From assembly GCA_001687465.1 (NCBI GenBank), contig LVLI01000294.1:152711-216710 (forward strand): a DNA stretch of 64,000 nt, in the 5' to 3' direction. The notes below the pieces were generated by a model. The model ran no database searches. It was not told where the DNA came from and was given only the letters and a program-made list of their open reading frames with translations. Positions 10,674 through 21,904 of this stretch are shown piece after piece (within the stretch, counting starts at the first letter, position 1; every line of letters starts with the position of its first letter). This stretch comes from Halocafeteria seosinensis (taxonomy: Eukaryota; Sar; Bigyra; Bicosoecida). The translations under genes and the position numbers were made by a program.

Positions 10674-13600
10674 ATGGTAAGTGACGCAGCCCGAAACAGG
10701 AGGGCAAATTGACAGGGGAAGCGCAAGGGGAACCAAAAAGCCTAGGGATAGGGCGGGATATAGCGTCGAGTTCCCCTGTGGCCCCTCTGAAAAAGCCTTT
10801 TTGTCGTTTTACGACACTACTTCTGATTCCATTTCCTCCTTTATCATGCTACTAACTCGCCTTCTTTCTTTTTATTGATCCAGGTGAATTTCACAGTTGA
10901 CCAGATGCGGTAAGTTGATTGACATGCTCTGTTTTCGCGGACGCTATGAAGGGCAGAAGTGTGTCGTGCCAGCCCAAAGGGGAAACCGCGGTGCTGCTCT
11001 CTTCTATCTTGAATGGGCATGAGTGGGAAACGGCAAAAGAATGTAGCCTGTTATGTGGGCAGATTCGTGATTAGGGAAGACATGCTCGTGCCCAACGTTC
11101 CTGCATCGTCTTCCAAGACCAGTGAATTTGACGTGGTGTTGAAGACAGAGTGTCACAGTGGTGGATGTTATTTTTTGTTTCTGCAGAGGCATCATGGACT
11201 TCACGGATAACATCCGTAACATGTCCGTGATTGCACACGTTGACCACGGAAAGTCTACGCTGACTGACTCCCTGGTGTCCAAGGCTGGTATTATAGCTTC
11301 CTCCAAGGCTGGAGAGGCCCGGTTCACTGACACCCGTGCTGATGAACAAGAACGTGCTATCACCATCAAGTCTACTGGTGTCTCTATGTATTTCGAATAC
11401 GACTTGGCCTATGAACGCAAACTTGACGCAGAAGATGCCGCTGAACGTGGAGAGGCTCCCCCAGTCACTGATATCCGTGAGCAACCTGAGGATGGCGAAA
11501 ATATCATCATCAGCAGTGACAAGTCGTTTCTCATCAACTTGATTGACTCCCCGGGTCACGTTGACTTCTCCTCTGAAGTGACTGCCGCTCTGCGTGTGAC
11601 CGATGGTGCCCTAGTCGTGGTGGAATGTATTTCGGGTGTCTGTGTGCAGACTGAAACCGTGCTGCGTCAATCTCTTGCCGAGCGTATTCGCCCTGTGGTG
11701 ATGTTGAACAAGCTCGATCTTGCCATCCTCTCGATGAAGTTGGAAGCCGAAGAAGCTTACACTCGCTTCCAAAAGACCATTGAAGACGTGAACGTCATTA
11801 TCTCTACTTACGGTGGTGAAGAGCTCTCTAAGATTATGAAGTGCGACCTGATGGTGGCTCCTGAGAAGGCGAACGTTGCCTTCGGGTCCGGTCTCCATGC
11901 ATGGGGTTTCACGCTCAAGAACTTCGCCAAGGTGTATGCTAACAAGTTGAAAACCACTCGTGGGAAAATGCTCCGCCGTCTCTGGGGCAACAACTTCTAC
12001 AAGAAAGAAGGTGGCAAATGGACGAACAAGAGCGACAACGGGGCCAACAAGCGTGGTTTTGTCAAGTTCATCTACGAACCCATCATGCAATTGATGGATG
12101 CTTGCATCAACAACCGTGACGAGAAGATCGAGAAGATGCTTAAAGGCATTGATGTCACCCTAAACAGTGACGAGAAGAACTTGAGAGATAAGCCGTTGAT
12201 GAAACGTGTAATGCAGAAGTGGTTGCCTGCCGGTGATGCTATTTTGGAGATGATTGTCATGCACCTCCCCTCTCCCAAGGAAGCCCAGAAGTACAGAGCT
12301 TCTCATCTGTATGAGGGACCTGATGATGACGAATGTGGCGTCGCAATGACCAACTGTGATCCTAACGGACCTCTTATGATGTACGTTTCTAAGATGGTAC
12401 CAACCAACGATGCCGGTCGCTTCTACGCTTTCGGTCGTGTATTCTCTGGTAAAATCGCCACTGGGCAAAAGGTCCGAATTATGGGCCCTAACTACGTACC
12501 CGGGAAGAAGACTGAGTTGTGGGTCAAGAACATCCAGCGCACTGTCATCATGATGGGATCCAAGGCGGAACAAGTCAGTGACATCCCTGCCGGAAACACT
12601 TGCGGGTTGGTCGGTGTGGACAATTACTTGTTGAAGAGTGGTACCATCTCCACCTCTGAAGTTGCTCACAACATGAAGATGATGAAATTCTCTGTGTCCC
12701 CAGTTGTCCGTGTGGCTGTAGAATGCAAAAACAACGCTGACTTGCCCAAGCTTATCGAGGGTTTGAAGCGTTTGGCCAAGTCTGACCCAATGGTACAAAT
12801 CACTCAGGAAGAGTCGGGCGAAAACATCATTGCCGGAGCTGGTGAACTCCACTTAGAGATTTGTCTGAAAGATCTCCAGGAAGAGTATATGAAGGGCTCT
12901 CCCATCAAGATTTCCGAACCTGTAGTATCGTACCGTGAGACCGTTACCGAGGAATCATCTCAGCAGTGTCTGTCGAAGTCTCCGAACAAGCATAACCGTT
13001 TGTTCTGCACAGCTAAACCTATGGCTCAATCTCTGCAAGAAGAAATTGATGAGGGCAAGGTTGTACCCGCTCCTAAGGACCCGAAGGAACAGTCCAGATA
13101 CTTACAGGAGAAACATGACTTTGCGATTGACCCCAAGCGACTTTGGGCTTTCGCACCGGACACAAACGGGCCGAACTTCTTGATCGACCAGACCCAAGGT
13201 GTACAATACTTGAACGAAGTAAAGGAATCAATTAACGCCGGGTTCCAATGGGGTACCAAGAACGGACCGCTGTGTGAAGAACCGTGCCGTGGTGTAATCC
13301 TCCAGGTACTCGATGTTACTTTGCACTCTGATACTATCCATCGTGGAATGGGGCAAATAATGCCTACCGCTCGACGTGTGCTGTTTGCCTCTATGTACAC
13401 AGCTAAGCCTACTCTTCTCGAGCCTTACTTCTTGGCTGAAATCGCTGTTCCTCAGGATGAAACTGGTGGTGTTTACTCTACTCTCGCTGTCCGCCGTGGA
13501 GCCGTGCAGGAAGAAAACCCTGTCGAAGGGACACCTATGACCAACATTCGTGCGTTCCTGCCTGTCAACGAGTCCTTCGGGTTCGACAAGTTGCTTCGCC

Positions 13601-13773
13601 AAAACACAGGAGGAAAGGCTTTCCCACAATGCACATTCCACCACTGGGATGTCATGGGTGGAGATCCGTTTGAAGAGGGGAACAAAGTGGCAGAAATTGT
13701 TTCGGCTTCCCGTGAGAGGAAGGGACTTAAGGCCGAAATCCCCTCTTTGGACAACTACATGGACAAGCTTTAA
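10674..13773 (+). CDS. EEF2: Eukaryotic translation elongation factor 2
   Basis: GTPase that translocates peptidyl-tRNA on 80S ribosomes. Exons 10674-10676 (ATG alone), 10884-10909, 11187-13773, giving 871 aa (family about 840-860). The joined N-terminus [15 protein letters not shown] matches the family and justifies the tiny exons. G motifs: AHVDHGKST (P-loop), [12 protein letters not shown] (G3), NKLD (G4). The eEF2-kinase loop [15 protein letters not shown] is present. The domain IV tip reads [16 protein letters not shown], where the His before RG is the diphthamide position; most eukaryotes have HRGGGQ. Introns 1 (207 nt) and 2 (277 nt) are far longer than the window's typical 55-85 nt, a pattern often tied to expression enhancement. 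Codon use is strongly C-ending (cgt/ttc/aac/aag), unlike its neighbours, as expected for an abundant protein. Confidence 0.98.
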
Positions 13774-13861
13774 GAGTAGTTCCTTGTTTGGAATTCGTTT
13801 GTGTATTCCATAGTTGATAAATATGTAACGAAATTGGCTTCATCATTTGCAATTTTATATC

Positions 13862-15848
13862 TTATTCAACCATCTCGGGGTGTGTAGGGATAAAGCGTTG
13901 TATCGTCCACCTTACAGGTGCACTAACTGTATCACCTTCGACTTCAGTGGATGACAGAAGAACGGCAAGCGATGCCGCAAACAAAAGCCCCTCCCCATAC
14001 GGCACAGATTCAAGTAGCCTGTGGTGAAAATATCATGTGTTCCCGTTTCGAGACACATACCACAGCTCAGTCATACCTTCTCTTCTTCAAGATTTTCCAT
14101 AATGCGTCGATAGCCCGTGGCAAGACGTAGAGCGCCAACTCCGCCCGTTTGCTCTTCCTCTCTATCAGCAGAGAGGTCCCAGCGATGAATCCCCCGACTG
14201 CGTAGACAGCACGGTTTTCTCTGGTAGCATAAAGGCGCTGCAAAGCAACAACTGGTCGATTAGAAGCGAAACTGGCTCCGTTCATAGTGCCCTCTTACGT
14301 GAATATCGAAAACCGCCATGTACATTGCCACAAAGACTCCCAGAAACGTAGTGCTCCGCACAGTGCCCAAAAATGCATCTTTGAGCCATTTTCCAGGTCT
14401 GAACCTCCACTAAGGTGAATATCTTAACATCAGATACAGCAAAAAGCAAGGGTTACATACCTTTGGGAAACGTATCTCAAACGGAGGACCAAAGGAGGCA
14501 CAAAGTTTAGTGCTGAGTAAATGGCCAACACCCGTCGCGCAGCATCAACAAAAGTGTGAATCCACTGAAAGATAAGTATCGACTGTCGCGGGTGAGCGAC
14601 AGAAGACGGAATAAGATTCATCTTTGACCACCCGCCTTCAGAGGGCCAGGGTATTTGGCTCTCGTCAACCTTTGACGGGGCGTTAATAGCCGTTAGCGTA
14701 ATCGGAAATCCAAACGCACGTAGTAATACCCAGAATCCCCGGCGGATCTCGTACCACCAGTCAAAGCTACCGTTTCTACCAAACACCTGTAACCAATCTG
14801 GACGATTCTTGAGACAATACTCTAAAATTTCCTGCGTTTTCACAGAGCCATGTTGCATTAAGTTCCTCACTGCATTGAGTACAGGAGTGCGAATAGGTCC
14901 CGTTTTCAAGATGAATTTCTCATACGAAGGCGGAAGGGCACCGCCGTGTACTATGAACGCATACATGACCTGAGCAGACCCTAGTGAAAACAAAAGCAAA
15001 TCTCCATGTCCTCCCAACCAATCCCCATGCTGAACATTGTATTCGGGCTCAAGGTGAGCAGCATCCCGCAATGGTCTCCAATGCCACACAAACCCTCTAT
15101 TCTTGGACACGTTGTACAATGTTTGTAACGCGCGCGCCATAGCATAAAGACTGATCGTTCGTCGAGATTCCTTATCTAACCAGAAGAGGCTTCCACTAGA
15201 GCATAGAGCAGCCGCGCTACTAGCTACTCGAACCCTTTGTATTGCATTTTCTTCGCTTTCACTACCGAGAATAGAGCAGAACTTCCGTCCTAATCCATTC
15301 TCTGTCCAATATTGTCCCAGCCTTTGCAGTGCATGCAATAGAATCTCCCTCACCGCGAAATAAGAACTAGAAAAAGATGCGATAAACAGTGCCCACCGAA
15401 AGGCACTCACTCGAACGTGTACATGCGCTTCGCTTACAAGCCCCTCCAACGTTAACGAGATTCCACCGGTAGAGAACCACTTCCGGAGGACTGTGAACAA
15501 TCGGCCGGCTATGGCTATACCTGCTCTGACGTTGTACGCGAGAACAAAATTGCGCCCAAATATCCTCAGCATTTTTTGGAGAATAGGTCTGATAACATGT
15601 TTCCACTCCTGTCTACCCTCTCCATTCGGGTGTCCCAATGCGGAGCCCGTCGAGGAAACATTGTTGTTCGTATCGTTGTTGTCGGCACCATCGTTGGCAT
15701 CCTGGTCGTTCTCTTCATCAGCACCACTGCTGACAAACGAGGGCGATGACCACGTGGTTTCTGAAAAAGCAGAGCGCTCGTACGGCTGGGGAGCTTCTGA
15801 AGTATCCTCCTCCCCGGCGCGGTTGGAGGTATCAACATGACCGTTCAT
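13862..15848 (-). CDS. TMEM135-like multi-pass membrane protein
   Basis: TMEM135 proteins act in peroxisomal and mitochondrial membranes in animals; the role here is inferred only from resemblance. Exons 15848-14461, 14404-14299, 14237-14077, 14018-13862; introns 56-61 nt; 603 aa. The first 70 residues are acidic and low complexity. Family-like signals follow: repeated segments with small residues and hydrophobic helices (ISLYAMARALQTLYN, GGHGDLLLFSLGSAQVMYAF followed by LPPSYEKFI, VRSTTFLGVFVAMYMAVF, AVYAVGGFIAGTSLLIE, ALYVLPRAIDALWKIL, GEGLLFAASLAVLLSS). The intron 1 acceptor is the second of two nearby AGs (GGAG at 14405), which alone keeps the frame into RFRPGKWLKDAFLG. It converges with eEF2; stop codons are 88 nt apart. 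Confidence 0.72.
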
Positions 15849-16097
15849 TCTTCCACTCTGCCCTACCTACCATGCTACCTAAATTTCAAACAACATGTGC
15901 AATAGCACACTTGGTACAACAAACCTAGCAATACTACCTATACAAAGACTGTATCCCCGTGAAGGCCCTGAACTTCCTGAAAGGCCCTTAGTTCACATCA
16001 TAACAAGCCACCGTTGAATTATAAGTATTGATTTTTTGTACCCAAGGTGTCCTGGAGTATTTATTGTGGAAGATACTCTCTACGAAGCAAGTTCGTG

Positions 16098-17343
16098 ATG
16101 CCAAAGAAAGGAAAACATAAAGGAGGAGGAAGAGGAAGTGGCTCCTCTCAGACTAAACACAGTGGACGAGGAGGTGGCGGCGGATGTGGACATGGAGGGT
16201 CAAGGAGAGCAAGATTTGCTGCACCTGACGCCGGCACTTATGAAGGGTCCTTTGTTGAACGCAACGAGAGTAGCGACGATGAAGAGGAAAAAGAGACTGA
16301 AGAAATTCCGGACTCGGAACGCATGGACATCCCTCTGCGAATGTGGGACTTTGAACAATGTGATGCCAAACGATGCACGGGCAGGAAATTACAAAGATTA
16401 GGTAGGTTCCCTTTTCGTGTAAGAGACCTGGAAGCCCGTTGTGCTTACATTCAGAAGTGGCTACAGGATACTTGGAAGCGATGAAACCGAATACCCCGTT
16501 TCACGGCATTGTACTCTCTTCAGCTGGAAAGAAACCAGTGTCCAAAGAGGATGCTGTAAGTGGTTTCGAGTTAATAGCCCATGTTGCATTTTTCCCTAGC
16601 TTATGGCTCCTTTTGACATGGTACAGGATGTAATAAGGAAGTGTGGAATCAGCGTTATTGACTGCTCTTGGGCCAAAATAGACACGATACCATTCCAGAA
16701 GCTGAAAGGACAACCTCGTTTACTGCCTCATGTGGTGGCGGCGAACTCTGTAAATTATGGGAAACCGTTCAAATTGAGCTGCGCAGAAGCCATTGCGGCA
16801 GCGCTGTATATTGCTGGATTTACAGATCAAGCAGTCTCGGTGTTAGAGCCGTTCGGATGGGGAGAAGAGTTCTTTCATCTCAACAAAGCAGCTCTGGATG
16901 CGTACGAAAATGCATCTAACGCAGAGGAGGTAGAAAGAGCTCAAGAACAATATCTCAGGGAAATCCAGAAGGAGCAAGAAGCAAGGGCGGAAGCCAAAGC
17001 AGCCGCCAGTGCTGCCTCAGGTGACTACCTGGCAGGCATTGATCTGCCTCCCACCGATTCTGATTCAGAGGAAAGCGGTTCTCCAACCGAAGAGCATGGA
17101 GAAGAAAACCACCATCAAGAGAAAGGAGAAAACTATGCAGAAGAAAGCGTCACCATGCGCAGTGGAGATGCTACTTTGACTATAACGCCAGCGGTATTAG
17201 CTGCCTGGAATTCCTCTGAGTCGACGGCCCATGCAGAAGACACGTCGGGCCTTGAAACTGCTATGGATAAAGTCCACATCGACGAACAACACTTTGCCAT
17301 CAAGGGGGATAGGCCGCTTCACTCCAATGAAAGTACAAGCTAG
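16098..17343 (+). CDS. TSR3: 18S rRNA aminocarboxypropyltransferase TSR3
   Basis: Transfers the aminocarboxypropyl group of SAM to the hypermodified pseudouridine of 18S rRNA during 40S maturation. Exons 16098-16401, 16467-16555, 16627-17343; introns 65 and 71 nt; 369 aa. The start follows an upstream in-frame leader (16047) but MPKKGKHKGGG fits a basic Gly-rich N-terminus. Family motifs: MWDFEQCDAKRCTGRKL, GIVLSSAGKKPVS, DCSWAKIDTIPF, LLPHVVAANSVNYGKPFKLS and CAEAIAAALYIAGF. The C-terminal third (about 250-369) is a long acidic, probably disordered tail of the kind common in this family. Its stop lies 19 nt from that of RRP9 on the other strand, so the 3' UTRs overlap. Confidence 0.93.
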
Positions 17344-17362
17344 GGGCTTCCAATTCCGTATG

Positions 17363-18991
17363 TTAGTCGCTATCCTCTTGCTCCGAGGTTTCGGCAGAGC
17401 CATTCTGCTGTGCTGCCTGTGTAGGCGTTGTACGAGTGTCTTCGATGGAGACCCCTAAGTGGATAATGCGGATGCCGTTCTTCACTTTTGGAATGCGCCA
17501 CCATCTGCCCAAACGATGCTCTTGACCAATTCCAGCAACAAGAAACTTCCCCGACGGTGCAAAGACAAGGCCGTTAACGAAGCCTTGCACTGGTATACTT
17601 CCGATGTGTGTTATCCCTCGATCCTCAGGCTTACAGCTAACCCTCCAAAACCGTATATAACCATCGCCACTACCCGACACCGCCAAGTCAGAGTTACGAA
17701 GAACCGCAAGGGAGGCGATCCAATTTCCTTCGCCGTGCGCATGTTCCACGGTGTCTACCGGCTTCTTTCGTCCTGCGTTCCACAAACTGATACTACCATC
17801 TTGTGCACCGGTAAGGAACCATGAATCGTTGACACATTTAATACAGTCGAGGCTCATGCTCTGTGCATGTCCCCGATATACTAGTTGACTAGATTCGGGG
17901 ATCTTCCACAAACGCGCTGTCCTATCCAGCCCAACTGATAGAGCACGCTCTTTTCCAGAAGGAACTGAATCCACTGCATGAACTCCTGTCTGATGCCCAA
18001 ACAATGTGTCTACATAAGCTCCTTCTGCAACGCTCCATATTTTGAGAGTCCTGTCAAGCGAGCTGGTAAATAACGTCGTGGAATTCCGCTGGAACTCCAT
18101 CCCTGTAATATCATGTCGGTGCCCGACAAACGAATCTACTTCCTGATGGTGTCGTGGATCCCAGATCCGAACAACTCGGTCCCTTCCACCACTTGCAATA
18201 TATTTATTATCGGCTGAAACCGCAATAGCAAGAATTTCTTCATGGTGCCCCTCTATCCCATAATTTTCAATCGCTCCACTCGCTCGTCCACCTCCTGTCC
18301 CAGCTGCCGCCGTCAAACCCCGGCGCGTCTGTTTTTTAGTCTCAGCAAGCCGCTTATCCCGTTTCGTCTTTCTCCTTCCGGGGAACTTCCAACGCTTTCC
18401 GGTACTGATATCCCATTTCATGATCATACAATCTTTAGCACCGGTATATACAGTAGTCTCGTCCTTGCTCAAGGTAACGCTAGTGACTGAAAGCTGGTGA
18501 CCTTTCATTGTTGTCATCTCCAAACTTTGTAGTCTCTGTTCAATCAAGGAAGCGAAATTCGATCCCAAATATCCCTTTGTCGCTAAAGCATCCTCTTTTA
18601 GCCGAGAGCTTATGCGTTCTTGCACTTTATGGTATTGAGAGGCGCCTACCTCTTCTTCTCCACTATCGTCATCCCCTTGATCCTCCTTTCCCTCTTCCAT
18701 GGCCTCCAATCGAGCCAAATACTGTTTCGCGAGTCGTATACGCTTTTCTTCGGCTGATTCGCTTCTGTTATTTTCTTCATCGTCCTGTTCATTCCCTGAC
18801 CTCCTCTTCTTGGTTGTCTGTTGTTGTAACTCTTCTTCCTCGGCGCCACTACTAGCTTCCTCGTCACTGCTGATTTCATCATCCTCTTGCGCCGGACCTA
18901 ATCGCTCTAAACCACCTCCATTAAGATGATGTCCACCTCCTACGCTCCCCGAATGAGCTTTGCGTTTATTCGGTCTCTTGCGAGCCGACAT
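17363..18991 (-). CDS. RRP9: U3 snoRNP WD40 protein RRP9/U3-55K
   Basis: Nucleolar subunit of the U3 snoRNP, needed for early 18S rRNA processing. Single exon, 542 aa. The basic start MSARKRPNKRKAHSG is followed by a long acidic stretch (about 30-110), then RLAKQYLARLEAME and the bundled N-terminal region. WD repeats run to the C-terminus: GHQLSVTSVTLSKDETTVYT, GAKDCMIMKWDISTGK, SGGRDRVVRIWDPR, TSSLDRTLKIWSV, SVGLDRTARLWKI, GAQDGSISLWN and SGSGDGYIRFWRV. A basic insertion (RRKTKRDKRLAETKKQ) after the first repeat is typical of RRP9. I start at 18991; an in-frame ATG at 19033 would add 14 residues. It diverges from NOG2. Confidence 0.93.
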   Translation of the reverse strand: MSARKRPNKRKAHSGSVGGGHHLNGGGLERLGPAQEDDEISSDEEASSGAEEEELQQQTTKKRRSGNEQDDEENNRSESAEEKRIRLAKQYLARLEAMEEGKEDQGDDDSGEEEVGASQYHKVQERISSRLKEDALATKGYLGSNFASLIEQRLQSLEMTTMKGHQLSVTSVTLSKDETTVYTGAKDCMIMKWDISTGKRWKFPGRRKTKRDKRLAETKKQTRRGLTAAAGTGGGRASGAIENYGIEGHHEEILAIAVSADNKYIASGGRDRVVRIWDPRHHQEVDSFVGHRHDITGMEFQRNSTTLFTSSLDRTLKIWSVAEGAYVDTLFGHQTGVHAVDSVPSGKERALSVGLDRTARLWKIPESSQLVYRGHAQSMSLDCIKCVNDSWFLTGAQDGSISLWNAGRKKPVDTVEHAHGEGNWIASLAVLRNSDLAVSGSGDGYIRFWRVSCKPEDRGITHIGSIPVQGFVNGLVFAPSGKFLVAGIGQEHRLGRWWRIPKVKNGIRIIHLGVSIEDTRTTPTQAAQQNGSAETSEQEDSD

Positions 18992-19430
18992 ATCTCTCCT
19001 ACTTATATCAACTGTATCAATTTGACTCTTCACTCCCTGTTTCTATGTATACACACCCAAAATGCCTCTTGATGTGAGGTTGAGGGGACTTCCCAAACAA
19101 TTAGTGGTTTATTGTTCCATTACCTCACCACATAGCAAGTTTTTCCACACACACACATTTACCGAGGTCTTCCATTACATCCATCCATTGCAGGTGTGCC
19201 TATGTAACCACCTCCATCGTTCGTGTATAGGCCATAGACTAGTATGGTGTCACCTCAAGAAAACATCCGTCGACTCGCTCCGTCTCACCAGAGGACCTCT
19301 ACTTGTACTGCGTATTACAGAATAAGTTTTGAGTATATGTACTCAATTCCAATTGCATAGCATCGATGTTTGATTTTAGTATCTGCTAATTTAGCTTCTG
19401 CTTGTATACCGTACACAGAGAGCTCATATA
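18992..19430. promoter_or_regulatory. Divergent promoter region between RRP9 and NOG2
   Basis: A 439-nt interval between two ribosome-assembly genes transcribed in opposite directions, so it should carry both promoters. It includes short CA-rich runs (near 19140-19160). Open frames inside it are short and unrecognisable. No specific motif can be named. Confidence 0.45.
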
Positions 19431-21288
19431 ATGCCGCCAAAGAAAGGCAGCGCCGGCTTCAAGAAGGGAGCCTCGTCTGATAATGTAGATCGTGTGGCCA
19501 AGAAGAATGACACCAGTAAGCGAGACAAGTCCACCATCCAGCGCCTCCAGATGTATCGGAAAGGAGGCCCGAAACGAAACAGAGATGGGAAAATCTTGGA
19601 CGGTAATTTCGTCGGCAAGGAGAGAGCAGGCGAAAAACCCATCTCAGGTGCTACAGGGCGTGTTCAACCGGATAGGCGATGGTTTGGTAATACACGAGTT
19701 GTGGGACAGAAAGAACTTGATGTTTTCCGGGATGAGATGAACAAAAAGATGTCGGATCCCTACTCGGTAGTCCTCAAGACCAAGAAACTACCCATGGGGT
19801 TATTGACGGACTCCCAAAAGAAAGCGAAAATGAACAACTTATCTGCGGAGAGCTTCCGAGAAACATTTGGACCGAAGAAACAGAGAAAGCGGCCCAAGTT
19901 GCAGGTATCCAACTTGAGCTCTTTTGCGGCAGGTGCGCAGGAAGCCGTGGAGTCGTATGATCAGACCAAGGATGGTCATGATCAAGACACCGAAACGGCA
20001 TCGGGGATGGCGGAGAAGCAAGAAGCACGAGCAGCAATTTTCGAGAAAGGGCAGAGTCGCCGGATCTGGAATGAATTATACAAAGTATTAGATTGTAGTG
20101 ATGTAGTCATTCAGGTTTTGGATGCTCGTGATCCTGTTGGCACCAGAAGCAAACACGTGGAGCAACATATACAAAAGAATGCCAGGCATAAACAGTTGAT
20201 ATTTGTTCTTAACAAATGTGATCTGATCCCCACAGCCGTAACAAAGAGATGGGTCGCGCGTCTCTCAGAAGAATACCCTACGTTAGCATTTCATGCGAGT
20301 TTGAAGAACCCTTTCGGAAAGGGGAGTCTGATCCAGCTGCTCCGACAATTTGGCAAACTTCACAAAGACAAGAAACAGATTAGCGTAGGCCTCATTGGAT
20401 ACCCGAATGTTGGGAAGAGCAGCGTCATCAATGCTCTCCGTTCGAAGAAAGTGTGCAAGGTAGCACCCATCCCCGGAGAAACAAAAGTATGGCAATACAT
20501 CACTTTAATGAAACGCATCTTCCTTATTGATTGCCCGGGAGTTGTATATGACACCGGAGACGATGAGGCAACCATTGTATTAAAGGGCGTTGTCCGCGCT
20601 GAAAAACTGGAACACCCAGAAGTAAGTGAGAGCCATCCTTGGCAAGTGTTATTGCTCCGTAATCCCCTTATCAACAATTCTCCTGCAGGACTATATTGAC
20701 GCCCTCCTACAGAGGACAAATAAAGAGTATTTAGTCAGGACGTACCAGGTCTCTGGCTGGAACAATGGTACAGAGTTCCTCGAGAAGCTAGCCCGCCGAA
20801 CGGGCAAATTGCTGAAAGGTGGGGAACCAGACTACAGCACAGTGGCCAAGATGGTTATCAATGACTGGCAAAGAGGCAAACTACCATGGTTTGTTCCTCC
20901 CTCTGAGGAGGAGCGCAAAACCAACCGCGAGAACAACACACAAAATAAAGACGGACAGTTATCTGTTGAACCTCAAGATTACGAAAAGCTTAGATCGGTC
21001 AGTTGGAAAGCGACCAGCGAGGCTGTCCCTTCAACGGATGAAACCGGCAGTGAGAACGTAACAGCTGAAGAAGGAAGCAAACAGACAGAGGAAATGCATG
21101 AAATAGAAGAAGATGGTGATGGAAGAAGTCGCGATGACGCGGAGGAGGACTCAACAGAAGGAGGTATGGTTCAAGCGCAGCAGCAGGAAGACGAGAGTGA
21201 CGAAGACAGTGACGAGGATGATGTATCAGAGGACCAAGATGACGATAACGCTGACAATCTCTTTGATAGTTTAGATGTTGAGGACTGA
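19431..21288 (+). CDS. NOG2: Nucleolar GTPase NOG2 (GNL2/Nug2)
   Basis: Circularly permuted GTPase required for late nuclear 60S maturation. Exons 19431-20621 and 20689-21288; intron 67 nt; 596 aa. The N-terminal NGP1NT region ([15 protein letters not shown]) matches the family. G motifs appear in permuted order: DARDPVGTR (G5-like), NKCD near residue 261 (G4), [14 protein letters not shown] near 323 (G1) and DCPGV near 367 (G3). The C-terminus after [15 protein letters not shown] carries [14 protein letters not shown], diagnostic for NOG2, and ends in a very acidic tail (about 500-596). Confidence 0.96.
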
Positions 21289-21904
21289 GATATTGTGCAA
21301 CCGTGAATGACTCAGGAGACCACGTCCGATGAAATTATATTGGCCAGTACAGGTTGCGCCACACCGTTGCATTGCTTGACTCGTTGACGAGAAGCAATAA
21401 AAACACCATTCCTTGATATTCTTTACTGAATTTTCACTACCATAATTGATAAACTTATTTCATCCAAGCGTAGGATTTGAATTCCTGGAGTTCCATCCTG
21501 AGTCCTCGTGCGAGCACTCGCAACAGAGATGGCAAGAAGTTGAAGTTAGAGTCACCCCCACGATAACTCCTCCAGTATGCACAGGCAGATCAGAAGGGAG
21601 TTTTGTCTTTTCAGGACTTCCCCCGAGCGCGAGAAGTACATATCTTGTTGAATAGGAACGCGAATGGTTAAGACACAGTAATACAGTAAATACTCTGGGG
21701 TCGAACTGCTCGTCGCGCGCGATTTTTGCACCTAACGGACAGGGATTGCCACGTACCTAAGCTATACACTGTTTTCCAGTCGCCCCCTGGGTGTAAAAGT
21801 GTGCCGATTCCACTCCCTACCTAGGGAAAACTGGCTTCAGTTAGTTGCGGCAGGGCAGTGAGTGTCTACAGGGAATTGAACATTCGCGACCGAAGGGATC
21901 CACG
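21289..21904. other. Intergenic region upstream of the coiled-coil gene
   Basis: This 616-nt stretch between two plus-strand genes should hold the NOG2 3' UTR and the promoter and 5' UTR of the next gene. A polyadenylation-like aataaa lies at about 21395-21400. The 69-codon frame at 21446 has no recognisable product. Nothing else seen. Confidence 0.45.

Noticed and set aside
11158-11193. Alternative eEF2 start giving an N-terminus [15 protein letters not shown]
   Set aside because: It reads intron 2 as coding. The joined exons ATG + GTGAATTTC... give [15 protein letters not shown], which matches eEF2 across eukaryotes.
12160-12852. 230-codon open frame antisense to eEF2
   Set aside because: Shadow of the highly biased eEF2 codons; no recognisable protein. 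The same applies to the frames at 11611-12090 and 13228-13644.
18508-18855. Plus-strand frames opposite the acidic region of RRP9
   Set aside because: Complement of Glu/Asp codon runs gives Ser/Leu/Phe-rich frames; a typical shadow.
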